Source: Perkinsus olseni
Lineage: Eukaryota; Perkinsozoa; Perkinsida; Perkinsidae
Length of the DNA stretch: 64,000 nt
Direction: 5' to 3'
Assembly (NCBI GenBank): GCA_013115135.1
Contig: JABANP010000082.1
Location: 62,001 to 126,000 of the forward strand
Shown here piece after piece: positions 23,035 through 35,782 of the stretch. The position numbers were made by a program, and so were the translations under genes. Position 1 is the first letter of the stretch. Every line of letters begins with the position of its first letter. Under the pieces are notes generated by a model. It searched no databases and was not told the DNA's origin. It saw nothing but the letters and a program-made list of their open reading frames with translations.

Positions 23035-24521
23035 GACTAATCAATTAAGAGCTATCACTAACAATGAAAACTACGAGAATCTTTGCCCTCTATCTAACAC
23101 GAGGTTCAACCTCGGATTCGCCGACTGCTGTTGTGCAAGAGGCTGTCCCTCGCAGCCTAATTCAGGCAATGGATAGCCGAGGCAAGTGCTGAAGCCTCAG
23201 GGCAAGATTCTGATTGAATTATCGTAAAACGGGAAAAAATCTGTCTCTGTGGACGCAGTAGAACGGAGGGGCACTGACGATTACTACGACGATGGATAGG
23301 AGGAGTTGAAAAACGCTTAGCCTCAACGATTATCGGTGAGTGAACAATATCACATCGTGCGTGAATTATCCCGAAAGTGGATTAGTTAGCTCGAGATTAA
23401 ACTGCGCATTTCTCTTCTTCGTGGCGACCATTCTGTTACTAACCCCTTCCAGTCTCTACGCTTCAACGTCGCCTGAGGGCGGCCGAGATTCCCCCGTACG
23501 AACTAGAGATCGAATCTGCCTTACCCATACGCCCCTCAGAGGGGCCCCTTCTTGCTGGTAACTCGGTATTGCTTGGGCGGCCCTACTGTTCACCTTATCA
23601 CCATCTAATCACCTGTGCGGTATGTCTTATGGATTCCCAATATACTTTTTCACTCCATCGCCACATTTACACCATTAACACTGGCGTCTTTCGTCTCTTG
23701 TGTGGCAGCTCATGGGCCTAGTTAATCCTCTTTTCGCCTCACGCACGCCCGCATACTCTGAGACCTGTGTGGCTGGCTGTCCGAAGTGGTTCTGCCGAAG
23801 TTCCACCGGAAACCCTCCGTGCTGATGATGGGCGATAGACTAACCATATGGAGATCCGCTAGCGCGGGTCGTGTGAAGGGCGATAAGCTTCGAGCTTAGA
23901 ATGCCTGCCGCCGCCAGCAGAGGCATTGCTCGGCAATTAAGTTCAAATTGAATGGAATTGAGTTGAGCACCTGGTCGAGGTAATAAGCCTCTCCAGCTCA
24001 AGATACCATAGCGTGTCTTAGGTTGCGGCGCAGGCTATAGTGAATAATAATGCCGTACGTGCAATTGCTAGGTTGTGAAGGGTGGGTATGGCAGCCGTCA
24101 ACGGGGAAGTGCTGGCTGGTACAGGGGTTGGGGAAGGAGTGGTATGAAGACAACGTGGAAGCGCCGCGCGCAGTTAGTCTGCATATCCTCATGTTGACTA
24201 TGGGACCTTAGGGAAGTGCTCGCTATTAGCCATCCTTGTCCGAGCTCCACAGAAGCAGCCTGTAATTGAAGGTCAATTTATCGGGCTAGTTCGACAAGGG
24301 ATCGAGTGCCCATGAGGAGGGGACGCGCCATAGCTCACTGTTCTTTGTTACATAGAGACGTTACCTGAACCAGCAGAAAGGCGAGGTGTGACGGGCCTCA
24401 AGTATGCCGTCATCGGGTACCTCGGTAGGATCTTTTTTGATATTGTTAAAGATGAAAAGTCCGGTTGGATAGTTATAATAGTAATGGTTAACTACATCAG
24501 TCTCGTTACTAGCGCTGCATA
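23035..24521. other. gene-poor region with a dispersed repeat copy
   Basis: No supported coding region. Segments near 23340-23420 and 24058-24215 match sequence near 29250-29310 and 29748-29945. The right edge runs into the 65-bp minisatellite. Confidence 0.5.
24058..24215. repeat. dispersed repeat, copy 1
   Basis: Shares gtgaagggtgggtatggcag, ccgtcaacggggaagtgctgg, ggtacaggggttggggac-like sequence and the end ttgactatgggacct with 29748-29945, in the same orientation. Both copies also have a ttaggttg...gcgcaggct motif upstream (24017-24035 and 29393-29411). Confidence 0.85.
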
Positions 24522-25690
24522 TCTCTACCATTCAGAAGCCTATTTGGCGGATAAGGTTGCCGTTGCCTATATGGGGGTCGAGGATATCTATACCATTCAG
24601 AAGCCTATTTGGCGGATAAGGTTGCCGTTGCCTATATGGGGGTCGAGGATATCTATACCATTCAGAAGCCTATTTGGCGGATAAGGTTGCCGTTGCCTAT
24701 ATGGGGGTCGAGGATATCTATACCATTCAGAAGCCTATTTGGCGGATAAGGTTGCCGTTGCCTATATGGGGGTCGAGGATATCTATACCATTCAGAAGCC
24801 TATTTGGAGGATAAGGTTGCCGTTGCCTATATGGGGGTCGAGGATATCTATACCATTCAGAAGCCTATTTGGCGGATAAGGTTGCCGTTGCCTATATGGG
24901 GGTCGAGGATATCTATACCATTCAGAAGCCTATTTGGCGGATAAGGTTGCCGTTGCCTATATGGGGGTCGAGGATATCTATACCATTCAGAAGCCTATTT
25001 GGCGGATAAGGTTGCCGTTGCCTATATGGGGGTCGAGGATATCTATACCATTCAGAAGCCTATTTGGCGGATAAGGTTGCCGTTGCCTATATGGGGGTCG
25101 AGGATATCTATACCATTCAGAAGCCTATTTGGCGGATAAGGTTGCCGTTGCCTATATGGGGGTCGAGGATATCTATACCATTCAGAAGCCTATTTGGCGG
25201 ATAAGGTTGCCGTTGCCTATATGGGGGTCGAGGATATCTATACCATTCAGAAGCCTATTTGGCGGATAAGGTTGCCGTTGCCTATATGGGGGTCGAGGAT
25301 ATCTATACCATTCAGAAGCCTATTTGGCGGATAAGGTTGCCGTTGCCTATATGGGGGTCGAGGATATCTATACCATTCAGAAGCCTATTTGGCGGATAAG
25401 GTTGCCGTTGCCTATATGGGGGTCGAGGATATCTATACCATTCAGAAGCCTATTTGGCGGATAAGGTTGCCGTTGCCTATATGGGGGTCGAGGATATCTA
25501 TACCATTCAGAAGCCTATTTGGCGGATAAGGTTGCCGTTGCCTATATGGGGGTCGAGGATATCTATACCATTCAGAAGCCTATTTGGCGGATAAGGTTGC
25601 CGTTGCCTATATGGGGGTCGAGGATATCTATACCATTCAGAAGCCTATTTGGCGGATAAGGTTGCCGTTGCCTATATGGGGGTCGAGGAT
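24522..25690. repeat. minisatellite, about 18 copies of a 65-bp unit
   Basis: The unit starts taccattcagaagcctattt and continues through ggataaggttgccgttgcct to atgggggtcgaggatatcta. The copies are almost perfect; the variant I noticed is ggagg for ggcgg near 24806. The length is not a multiple of three, so the open frames crossing it are not evidence for a protein. Degenerate relatives (ttggcggtag, ttggcggataaag) follow at 25720-25770. Confidence 0.97.
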
Positions 25691-26287
25691 TTCACGTTGG
25701 CGGGTCGTTGAGACAGCGAATTGGCGGTAGGGTCGAGACGGGGGTATACAATTGGCGGATAAAGAAGTCATTTTAGCGGCAGGCCCCGAATGAGGAAATC
25801 AATTCCGCGAATAAGGCACACAATTTCTCGAGTCGAGAGACGCTCCCGATGAGGTGTCCCCCGCGGCCTGTGACGGGCTACACGGACGGACAGGGACAGC
25901 TGGCCGGCGGCGATGTTCTGGATCCGTTACAGGCCTCCGTCTCCGGCTGCTAAGGCATTCGTCTTGCCTAGAGCTCACGCTTCCCAGCTCCCATCTTTCG
26001 TCCTCCTACTCGCGACAAATTGCCGTCGACAATGCACTCTCTTCAGGGTGTCCCGTCTACTCCGACCGTCCGCTGATCTGGAAAGCTGTCCCTCTCTAGC
26101 GCATACGCGTGCTCAGCTAACTTGTCAGTGAAGCTACGGTGGCACTGAAAGCTATGACTATAGCCCGAGTCTTGCATCGCGTTGTTGCACAACGGTTGTT
26201 CCCTACATTGCGAATTCCTCTGTCCCCACAGTAACATGCGGTACTCTCAACTCTGCGGGCAGCTTCTGTACGGCGTCATTTTTTTCT
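25691..26287. other. intergenic, decayed minisatellite edge then nothing recognised
   Basis: The first 80 bases hold diverged fragments of the 65-bp unit. The rest is unassigned and must contain the promoter of the secreted-protein gene at 26288. Confidence 0.4.
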
Positions 26288-27007
26288 ATGGCTTTCATCC
26301 TATGGTGGCTCGTTTCAGTCCTCCTGCTTTTCACAGTAGTCGCTGCCAAATTTGCTGGCAAATACTACGTTCGTTCGGGTTCTGAGTTTACAATCTATGT
26401 CAAGGAAGAAAACAGTGTTTATGTAATCTACAGCTGTCTGACCCCTAGAATTTACCTCGCCGGGCCGTATCACCTACTCCCCAGGTCTGGCAAAAACGAG
26501 TACACTATCGGAAACAGCTCCAGTCCCGGAAGCAACGTACTCGATCTGATGAGCCAGCACTGCCCTGATGTAGGCTTCGTTGATGGTGACCTTCACAAGC
26601 TCAATTTCACCTCTGATGGTGATGCTCTAACAACTTCGTTACGAAATTTTACTACAACCTTTTCGAGGATTGACAACAGCAACCTCATTCCGTACTATTC
26701 TACATATTTTGGCTTAGAGATCGAATGGTATGTGCTTGAGTATGATTCAGTGAGAGTGACGGTGGTGTGTGGAGTCCAAGAGGTCACTGGCGTCCTCCTA
26801 TTCGAGCCCGACGAGAGCCGTGATCCCTTTGCTCAGTTCGTTATCGGGCCGGATGGTATCGAGGCTTACGACGAGTTCAAGGATGGGCTGTTGACTGTTT
26901 GCGGTGTGGAACTGGAGGCGTATGACTTCATGACCATGACGTACGCTACCCCCACGACGTCCTTCACTGAGCTCAGAGGTCAGCGCTTGACTCTCACTGC
27001 GATATAA
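26288..27007 (+). CDS. secreted protein of unknown family, single exon
   Basis: A 239-residue open frame without introns. Residues 1-20 (MAFILWWLVSVLLLFTVVAA) form a clear signal peptide. The mature part has four cysteines (in YSC, QHC, TVVCG and LTVCG), several N-glycosylation sequons (NFTSD, NFTTT) and alternating hydrophobic patterns suggesting beta strands, but no catalytic motif I recognise. Length and style resemble the single-exon secreted protein at 60613-61542, but I see no alignable motif. It is probably a lineage-specific secreted or surface protein; no function is proposed. Confidence 0.8.
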   Translation: MAFILWWLVSVLLLFTVVAAKFAGKYYVRSGSEFTIYVKEENSVYVIYSCLTPRIYLAGPYHLLPRSGKNEYTIGNSSSPGSNVLDLMSQHCPDVGFVDGDLHKLNFTSDGDALTTSLRNFTTTFSRIDNSNLIPYYSTYFGLEIEWYVLEYDSVRVTVVCGVQEVTGVLLFEPDESRDPFAQFVIGPDGIEAYDEFKDGLLTVCGVELEAYDFMTMTYATPTTSFTELRGQRLTLTAI

Positions 27008-27766
27008 CACAAGTCATATTGCTGTGATGCTGTTGCCTTCGTTGCTGTGATGTCTCTGCCTTAAGGGCTTCACAGTGTGAGTCTATAGTTCTATGCCTCT
27101 ATAGGTCGTTGATCTATTCAGCAGATCGCCTTTTTCGCGGTGCATGCAAGCACCATTCTGTCTCTCGGCCTACGCTGTGATGCAGTATGCCATACATTTC
27201 ATTATGATACGTTGCCTTATACGACGTCGTCGTAATTAACGACTTCTGCCACTCGTTACGATGCGTAACGACCTTGTCGTTACGACAAGGCCGTTACACT
27301 ACTAGAGGTGTTGACGCTCTGTACTGCATTCTCAGCACGATGCTCGTCACGATGTAGAGGATTGTGTCTGAAGAATGCTTTGAGCGTGATCCAGTCAATG
27401 CTAGGGCGCGATTTTCAAAGCTCACAGAGTTTAGCCTTCTTACGTGCCATCGAGTCCAGGTTCGCTGCTCTGACATTCTTGTTCTCATAACAACTTCGTT
27501 ACTGACGAATCGTCAGCAGTAGCAATACTGTGACTACGGCCACCCGCCAAGTGGCACTTGGTATTACCAGGTGAATCACCTGCTTTCAGCTACATTTCTA
27601 GCACTCGCAATATGCTAGTGTTGACTTGGTAAGACGATTGGTCTAGAACTTAGGGAAGGCACGAAGCTTAGCGCCCAAGGGCATATAGCTCTTTAGGATT
27701 TTTAGAGCTTTCCCTTGAGGATGAAACCTCTGACTGCGGGTACTGGGAGAAAGGGACGGCTAATAG

Positions 27767-27807
27767 CCCTGTTCAGGTATACAATAGTATTGTATACCTG
27801 AGCAGGG
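27767..27807. repeat. 20-bp inverted repeat with one-base centre
   Basis: Arms 27767-27786 and 27788-27807 pair with a single mismatch around one central G. Confidence 0.9.
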
Positions 27808-29747
27808 CATGTGTTACGCGCCTCTGTTGAGGACAAGAGGCTAGGAAACAACGCCGATCCGCCTGCCATTGCACCGGATTGCTGAGCATTTGAACGCGCG
27901 GGCACCCAAATACTGGACTCGTCCACCTTGGAACCCCTTGTATATGTAGATGTTCCACCGTGGACCACCTGATGGTCCACACGTCTCCGCAGGTCCAGCG
28001 GCGTAGGACCACTTTTAACAACTGTCATACACAAAATGCCACGCCAGAATTTGGTGATCGTAACGCAGCTAGAGCTACCACTAACTTGAGTAGCGCAAGA
28101 TTGTATGACGACATCCCCTGCCGTGATGGTCCACCCTCAGCAAAAGCTACGGCCCTCCTTACACGAGTCCTCAAGAGAGTCGGGTAGAACCTTAAGTTAA
28201 TTGCTCAATACTTGGCTTGGGACATGCTTTGTAATACTCTCGTGTCCTTTATTTGACCAGGTCCTCGTCGAACTTAAAGCCAACAGAAGAATAACTCATC
28301 GTAACCAATGCGTATAGTCCTTGTGTTTTTGTGACGCTTCTCCCCGAATTTAGCCTAGCCTAAGCTAGGAGTTCCCTGACCTTGTAGTTGTTATTGTTAT
28401 CAACTTTATCAGCTCTCCCCTCATGCCAGTAGCGTTAGGTTGGGAGTGTGAACCGTGAGTGGCTCTGCTCTGACCTGTTCGACCTTCATCAGTGTCAGAG
28501 CCAGCAACCACGCAGTAGCCCGTGCTTGCTGCCAACTAGTTGTTAGAAGCCGCCACGGTTCAGTAGGACGGGAGAGCTGCCCGACTCCATACCCGGTCCG
28601 GGTTGAGTCAGCAGTCTCTCATATCCCACCTCCACATCCAGGGAGCGGAGGGCTGGGTCGAGCTCGCATCCACCATTATCACAACCGAAGCTTCATGGTT
28701 GTATCTATTGCTAGCCCCTGGCTAGCTCTAGCGTTGAAGATCATTGAACTAGCACGACTTTCTTGAATTCTCTGGCGCTCACAAGTTTCTTCTTGTGCGC
28801 CGAAAGGCTCTGCGTGGTAATTTCGCTCACGCCGATCCTCCTGCGTAGGATTGCTACCAGCAACACAATCCGCCCCACTTGAGTCGGTTGCCAACCCGGA
28901 ATTCAGTTTGTGTGAATTCATTCGTGGGTGAAAAAGTGCATAGGGAAAGGGAACGGAATCCGTTCCGTTCAACGGATCTTCGAGGTGACATCCACTCTGC
29001 CCAACGTTCTGAGGTGTTAGGATCGAGGCTCCGTACGATGTGTATGGAGCGCACGACGCAGTTTGTGCGCGCGTACACTACAGGAGCCGCACGCAAGCAC
29101 AAGGGCCGCTGCTAAAGGCCTCAAAGTTCTTCGATGGAATGGCGAGATAGGAAGCTCGCCACTGGAAAACATTCCCGCCCCCTCACCATCCACACAAAAT
29201 TCAAAAGAGAATAGAGAAAATCGGCACAGCGTACGGATCTTCGAGGTGTCGTGCTTGAATTATTCCGAAAGTAGTTTAGTTCACACGTATTTAAACTGCG
29301 CATGAGGCTTCTTCCCATGTTAATTACCTCCTTGAGCCCCTTTGCCGAGGTGATGAGCCCTCAAGGCCCTCACCTATGATATCGTACCGTATCTTAGGTT
29401 GCCGCGCAGGCTGCACAGAACGACGTCGCTATCACTGGTTGCGAGCCGAGCGATGTAAGGCTCTCGGAGAAGGCGGGGCAAAGCTGCTGTTGATAGTTCC
29501 ACACCGACACTCAATTTACCGAGTTGTCGATTGGCACACACGTCGAAGGGTCGGCGTGCTGTAATGCTGAGGTCGACGACTCCCCGACTACCGTCGATGG
29601 CTGCTGTTGGAGATGTATCGACTCGCGAGGTGAGAGGGTATTGGCGGGTTGATGTAGTGTATAGTTAGAAAACAAAGTAATGCAGAAACTAGTCTGGTTT
29701 TCGTAACCGGTAGCAGAACCCGAGACAAGAGAAGCCAGTGAGTGGTA

Positions 29748-29945
29748 CGTGCAATTATCAGGTTGTGAAGGGTGGGTATGGCAGCCGTCAACGGGGAAGT
29801 GCTGGTTGGTACAGGGGTTGGGGACAGAGTGGTATGAGGACAAAGTGGAACAGTCGCGCACAGTCAGTCTAGTGATGATGCCCTCGCCAGACAGGGTCTG
29901 TGGTAGTAGTGGGTACTGTATATCCACATGTTGACTATGGGACCT
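29748..29945. repeat. dispersed repeat, copy 2
   Basis: Same orientation as 24058-24215 and sharing long blocks with it. It contains an extra stretch around 29870-29925 that is absent from copy 1. Confidence 0.85.
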
Positions 29946-30802
29946 CACGGAATTGGTCGCTAGCGGCCATGCCGGGTGCGAGTTCTGGTCCAAGTGGTCT
30001 CGAGCCGAGTTGCGTGTTTGCTCTGAGCCGCGATCACGGCGGATAAGCCGGCAGCCTGCGCACTCAGGGGGCGGAGCACTCGACTGTCTACTGGAGCTCT
30101 CGCTAATCTCAGACGTGATTGTACACGGAAATTAGCGATAGAAATAAGGGAGTAATGCGCTATTTTCCTAGCTGAGAGTTGAGTCCACCGTAGTTGCGAA
30201 GACAAACGCACGAGGAATTGTAACACAGTCTGTCCCGATAGAGATCAAGCTAGGGAGGACCAGCTATGGCGCCCTGGCAGGTCTTGCTGACGCCACTTTG
30301 CCGCCACGACCATCGTCCTTCTCCCCTGTCCCGATCAACAACAGCAGTGTGATAGATTTCCTCAACCATCAACAACCCAATGGCCTTGGGGTAAGGGAAT
30401 CTCGCTGCAATCCATCATAGCAGCCTGAGTAGGTGGTGCTGGGGGTCGGCGAGGGCCACTTCGTAGAAAAAACTTTTGACAGAGTGGAAGGACTCAGCTG
30501 GTAGCGGGCGGTGGTATGACGTGAAAGGCGTAATTTGAGACTGACGGGCTGCTGCCGCGGAAACTCCAGGATTGGGAATTCTTCATCCTCATATTTTCAA
30601 CTCGGGTGTCGGTTGAGATCGAGCGTTCTCCGGTAGAAAGTAGAGAGGGAGAAAGAGTTTGAATGGAACCGCGTAGAGAATCTCTACGCGCCCCCACTTC
30701 TTTCTCGCGCCCATCGCTCCGCTTTCTCCCACGCGCCTCGATAGTTTCCTACCGTATATTTCTGCCAGCACGACTTAACACTTCAGAATTGCGCCCGGTA
30801 CG

Positions 30803-33074
30803 ATGAGCCGCCCTGTAGCTGTTAGCACCGACTCAGGCCGTGTCCACTGCGCCCTCAGGTGTGTACCTGGTAGACCCCTACATCCACGTTTGGAAGGGGT
30901 ATGATGACCCTGATAACAACGTCAATGACAGGGACCATCAGTTGAGGTGAACTCGAGTTGTGCTCAGCGGCACGATTGGAACTTACGTATAGTGGGCTGC
31001 GCCATCCGTCATCTGATGCCTGGGCTTCTCCGTGGGGAGAACCTTGAGCCTTTCGAAGTCAAAAAGTCGAGGGGGGACGGATTGTGCAACAGCCTTTGAT
31101 GGTGGCTAGCAGTGGAATGTATCCGCGCGGTTCCTTGTCGCGCTCTGTGCATGCGTGCGGATATCTTGCTCGAAAGGCCGTTACTGCAGTTGTTCCCAGA
31201 ACCACCTCTTCCGAAAATAGCTCAAGAGGAAGCTGGGAAGTATCGGAGGATTCTCGAGCGAGGATATGAGAGGACTTGCGTTCATCGGTTCAATCTCGCT
31301 TCTGGACAAGCCACTTCACACAGCATGGCGCAGAGGACGAGCTAGCTGTGGATGGCGGATGAGACAAACAGAAAATTGGTCTTTCTTGCATATCTGAGTT
31401 GATTTCCGACACCCTTCCACACGGAATAAATGCGCTGAAAAACTAGGATCTGCTTCAGGAGTCATGCTCCTCGGTTGCTCAGATTCGAGCAGCTCCGTAA
31501 CGACCTTCACTACTCCCCCTCCATACCAGATTGGAAGTATGCGTTCATGAGGTAGGCAGATATCTCGTTGTTGGGCGGCGCCACTGCCCGGCGAGCTCTG
31601 TATAATGCCTTCGAGTTGAGGGCCTCGGAGCTCGTCATATCACTGACGCTCTGCCGCAACCATCGAGTTCGGCCATTAACGATCACTAGCCCGCAATTTC
31701 CACGCCGGTTGGCGCTGCCAATTCGACAGGTTAACGAATACGAGCTGGGATTAATAGTTCGAGTGAAGTAGCTTGTCTTTGAACTGCATTCTCGCAGTCA
31801 AATGCAATTCGAAGCCCTGGCAGCCAGGGTCTGGCCTCGTTCCGCTCTCGTCTTAGTTTCCATTTGCAATGACTGGGAATTGACTCACCTTCAAGTGATG
31901 TGGAATGCTGTGAGGGCCGCACAGTGAGGCTAAGCCTCACTGAGCAGTGAGCCAGAGGACTGTTCAGTGAGCCTCACGCTCACTAAAAGCCTTTCCCATT
32001 TCGGTCGGCGATAGTTCCTGCTCAGGGACTTCTCGTTCTCCTTGGCGCCTTGGTGGCAGACGAAGGACCTGCCTCGCCCAACCTTCATGTGAGATCGTTC
32101 TTTGTGTCTGCGATCACTGTCTTCTTGGTTGCCTCGGTCCGGTCTCCGTCGACACTGTTGTAATAGAGTAGATCTTATCAACCCTATAACAGTCACCCAA
32201 CTGGTGACGAAACGAGTGTGATACTAAGTTAGTACCACAATCGTTTCGTCAAGTTAATACTACTAACTACTTGAACAATCGGTCACCGGCCGATTGCTCG
32301 TATGATACGAATCGTATCGAGATCAACCGCCTACCAGACGAGAATTCCTCATGCCAGCTCCTACGATAGAACTCCGGTTTTGTTGTTACAAATCCCAGCA
32401 AAGTCGAATCGCAGAAAGTGCATTCCGGAGATGGTATCATGATGGCGTAGATACGTGGATGGCAATCCATCGTACACAGCAGTACGAAAAGACTTGGATC
32501 TTTGGTGGCCCATCTTGGCGACTGGCGGTATCCTCAGTGGAAGCTGCTTCTGTAGGACCTACGCTCTCGAAAAGATTCGCTTTCATGCTAGAGCATTCCC
32601 TGATAACGATCTGTCCTCAACACTTTACACCACGCGCAATCTAGAGAGAGCGAGACTGTTCAACGCGAGAACTCAGCAACTACCAGCAGTTATTCGCTGA
32701 CGCTCTACACAAATCCTCCCATTGACATTACCGAAGCGCTCGAAATGGCTCACGTAAATGATGTATCAAGTGAATATGCGATGAGAATCTCATCATGGGA
32801 TCGTATACCTTCGATACGACAGGTGTGCACTCGTCCCTGTATTGGTTACAGAAGACAATGGAACGACACACAGTGTGTAGAATGTCGTCTTTCAGTTGAT
32901 AGTGACGCGCCAGAGAAGCCAATCGGAGTTCGCTCGGCAGTGGTGGAGTTTGCGAAGGAATCTCGCTCGCCCAGCGAACCAATCCTGCTGGATCATGCCA
33001 GTGATAGACCAGAATGCCGAGGCGCTCACGATTGGGCTATTTTCAAACCGATAGCGGCACCAACTCAACAATGA
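30803..33074 (+). CDS. class I SAM methyltransferase-like gene (Methyltransf_24 style), possibly degenerate
   Basis: Separate exons carry the landmarks of this family in order. Near 30860-30950 GVYLVDPYIHVWKGYDDPDN matches the strand and acidic residue that bind S-adenosylmethionine, followed by the YDDP motif. Near 32450-32600 VDGNPSYTAVRKDLDLWWP and LATGGILSG match the later strand and the GG turn. Near 32895-33050 PIGVRSAVVEFAKES and HDWAIFKP match the C-terminal helix and strand, and the frame ends at 33074. Donor and acceptor sequences fit these pieces. Exons between 31.0 and 32.4 kb are not resolved, and the start at 30803 is only the first ATG in phase with the first exon. It may be a decayed gene; the substrate is unknown. 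Confidence 0.4.
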
Positions 33075-34022
33075 GACAACAACTCTGTTTGAGCTGTTCA
33101 TGCGCATCCGAGCTGCGATAGCATTTTCTCAAAACTGTCACATGTTGAGATTTCTCATGAACGGCTGAGTTGTTCTCTATGGTTGAGTTTCCGCATCAAT
33201 CAATCACCACCGCTCAGGGATAGGGTTCTGGATTGGAAAAGACCGGGTGTTGAATAGACTGCTGCCTCTCCTGAGTTCCAAGAAGAGCGCCCCTAGGATC
33301 ATCTCTCACACGATCAATTCAACCGTGGGAGCGCTCCTGAGATACAGGAGAGGCAGCAGCCCATTGGAAACCCATGAGAAAATGAGAATCTAGAGAGTTA
33401 GGTTAAAGTGATCAGAACCGAACCTGACTGAGTAAGTCAACGTGAAAATAGGGTTCATTGAAAGTCGATGTAGTGCAGATTCTGCACTGCAGAACCTGTA
33501 CTCAGCAGGAGACTGTGATCAGTAAGTACTCTGTGATAATTGGCGAAGAGTCTTCGCCGAGGACTGTATTTTGCTTGCCGATCGGAGCACCGACTGGCCT
33601 AGCGAGTGGCACCCGTTGTCGATCAGCGGGAGTTGCTCTTAGCCTGAGCTTGCTCGACAAAAGGCGTTTGCCAGAAGTGTAATTCCAAGCAACGTAGTGT
33701 GGAGACCGAGTGTGGCATCTCGATTGAGTACCGACGCTCGGCTGGATGAGATGGAAAGGGGAGGCTGGTAGATGCGGCGAAACTATGATAGTAATCGTGT
33801 GTGACTACGTGTATCCCAGAACCGACCAACGTTGTTCATGTCCGAGAGAAGCCACAGAGCTCATTTAATGAGCTCGCTAGTGTCTCAGCCAAGTATGATG
33901 GCGGTAGAGATGATTCGGAGACATCCATTGGGGAACCACTCGGGAATTTCTCGAGAGATTTCCGGAACTAACGCGAGAGACTGACATCTGTTACACCGTC
34001 TCAAATAACAAACCAATTTGAC
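33075..34022. other. intergenic with a 100-bp stem-loop
   Basis: CTGCTGCCTCTCCTG at 33259-33273 is repeated inverted at 33345-33359 with smaller complementary blocks inside. No gene recognised. Confidence 0.5.
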
Positions 34023-35782
34023 TTACCTCCATACACTAAAACAGCTGTCAACTCTCACGATTTCAACTCCGTACTGCCTTGGTAAGAATTGCTTTAACTT
34101 CTTGTCCCAGTCAGTCGCGACAGCGACGATCAGCATCTCGGCGAAGAACACTGCATCCGCACCTCTCTTGATCTCGAGATTCCAGTCCTTCCGGTTGGCC
34201 ATGGATCTCACGCTCTCATGCCTCAGCAACTCTTTGGCAACATCCAGCAAGATCTCGTTGAAACTTTGTGAGAATCTTTCGTAGTTTCCGAGACTTATCT
34301 TCTTCCAGGCAGCCCTGACTAGTGCCAGACCACTAGGGGAAGGTGTGAGCCTGAAGTGTGAGAACAGAACAAGGACCTCGAGATGTTGCCCGTGTCAGAC
34401 TGACCCGAAAGGCTTCATTGACTTCGTTCCCACGAACATCATGGAGTTCATGTAAGCGTAATTGAGCCTGTGACTCCAGAGCACTGTGGCGATGGAGACC
34501 GGGTGCTCCTGAAGTGTCGGAGTGGCCCTTTTCCATAACTGCTGACTCACCTTCACTATGTTACCATTGAAGGCTGTTTGACATTCATCTTCGTTTGGCA
34601 CTTGCTCCATCGCTTCTTCGAGATAACGAGCTATGATCAACGGTGAAAACCTCTTGGAGTTATCTTCAAAGTCTTTCTGCAATTTTCGATAAAATCCACT
34701 GGGACCGCCGTCTTTTAGCAAATTCTCCGCCCCTTTAATGATGCTTTCTTCGCATCGTGTAGAAGATCCTAGAGCGTATTCTCCCATCCCCGCTGCATCC
34801 TCGGTTTCGCCGGGGCTGAGGTAGTGACGAACCACGGGTTCTGTGGCTCCCTCGGACGTTTCCCTGAGGCAAGAAAGATCACACTTGACCCCGAGCCTCG
34901 CTCCAACTTCGAACGACTTGATAGCGGTGGACACGCGGTGACGCAATTTGCCATTATAACGCGAGCTGTCTATGCCAGAACACATAATAGGCTGCCAATA
35001 GGCTCGGGACCAGCTCCGAATGCCGGTCTCTAACCTCTTGTTCCTACTGTGCAAAATTTGCACTGCAAATCGCATGTGCTTTACTCGTAGGTCACATCTC
35101 CTATGTCGAGGACATCTGCAGCTGTACAAGCAAAGTCTGATCAAGCCTAAAGCAGGCTTCGGACTATAATCATTAAGAAAAGCAACTCGTAGTCTCACTC
35201 GATATGTCTAATAGACATTGTCTATGAGAAGCCCTGCAGTCGGCACTTACATAAGCTCGATCGAAGCATAATCCACGAAGTAATGCCTGGTCTTCGGATC
35301 ATAAGTTGCAGCCACAGTAGCCTTACTCTGCAACGAGTGGGCAGTTACATCTAACCTTGCCGTCCTCACTCACTGCTGAGCACTTGGCGATTCCTCCATC
35401 TCCACTGAATGGGCGACAGTATTCTACTTTCCCTCTGAAGCCGTTACCCTCAAGTTTGCAAGTGCTTTCAGCCCCGGCTCTCAGTGCAGCCTACAAATCA
35501 AAAACGAACGCGAGATGAGACCATTCCAGGACCGAGATCGTCGTGGCGATCGAAGATTGAATATTTGGGTTGAAAAAAGTTGATCTATGTTTATGCTGTG
35601 TAAACTAGCATTGCAGAGCAGCTATCGCAGTGGGGAGCTACTGGCACTAGGTAATCCACTGCTCAGCTAGACCGAGGAGAGACGGGTTGAATACGCCGTA
35701 GAGTGCTCACCTCGCGAAAGTCACTTCCTTGGACCTGTTCATGCAGCAGGACTGCGATGAAACCGATGCTGAACTCGCGCAT
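34023..35782 (-). CDS. secreted protein, tandem paralogue A of an unknown family
   Basis: The minus-strand start at 35782 gives a hydrophobic leader (MREFSIGFIAVLLHEQVQG) that ends at a donor. Later exons read AALRAGAESTCKLEGNGFRG, a Cys-containing segment (FSGDGGIAKCSAVSEDGK), KTRHYFVDYASIEL, VVRHYLSPGETEDAAGMGEY with a Cys and helices (RFSPLIIARYLEEAMEQ), VSIATVLWSHRLNYAYMNSM and a final charged helical exon ending at a TAA at 34023 that overlaps a possible donor. Every block has a partner in the same order in the gene at 36426-37754 (YFVDYTSIEL, LSPLIISRFIEES, FWSDELNYAYMNSV), with matching intron positions. No known domain recognised; probably a lineage-specific secreted family. Confidence 0.6.

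Larger units (their letters stand above)
27008..30802. other. gene-poor, palindrome-rich region
   Basis: No supported gene in 3.8 kb. It contains the second copy of the dispersed repeat and several palindromes (near 27254-27295, 27767-27807, 28965-28985, 30670-30690). Confidence 0.45.

Noticed and set aside
24388..24684. Open frame of 98 codons entering the 65-bp minisatellite
   Set aside because: The unit length is not a multiple of three, the frame ends inside the array, and the upstream part resembles no protein.
24522..25690. CRISPR array
   Set aside because: The repeats are contiguous with no unique spacers and the surrounding genes are eukaryotic; it is a minisatellite.
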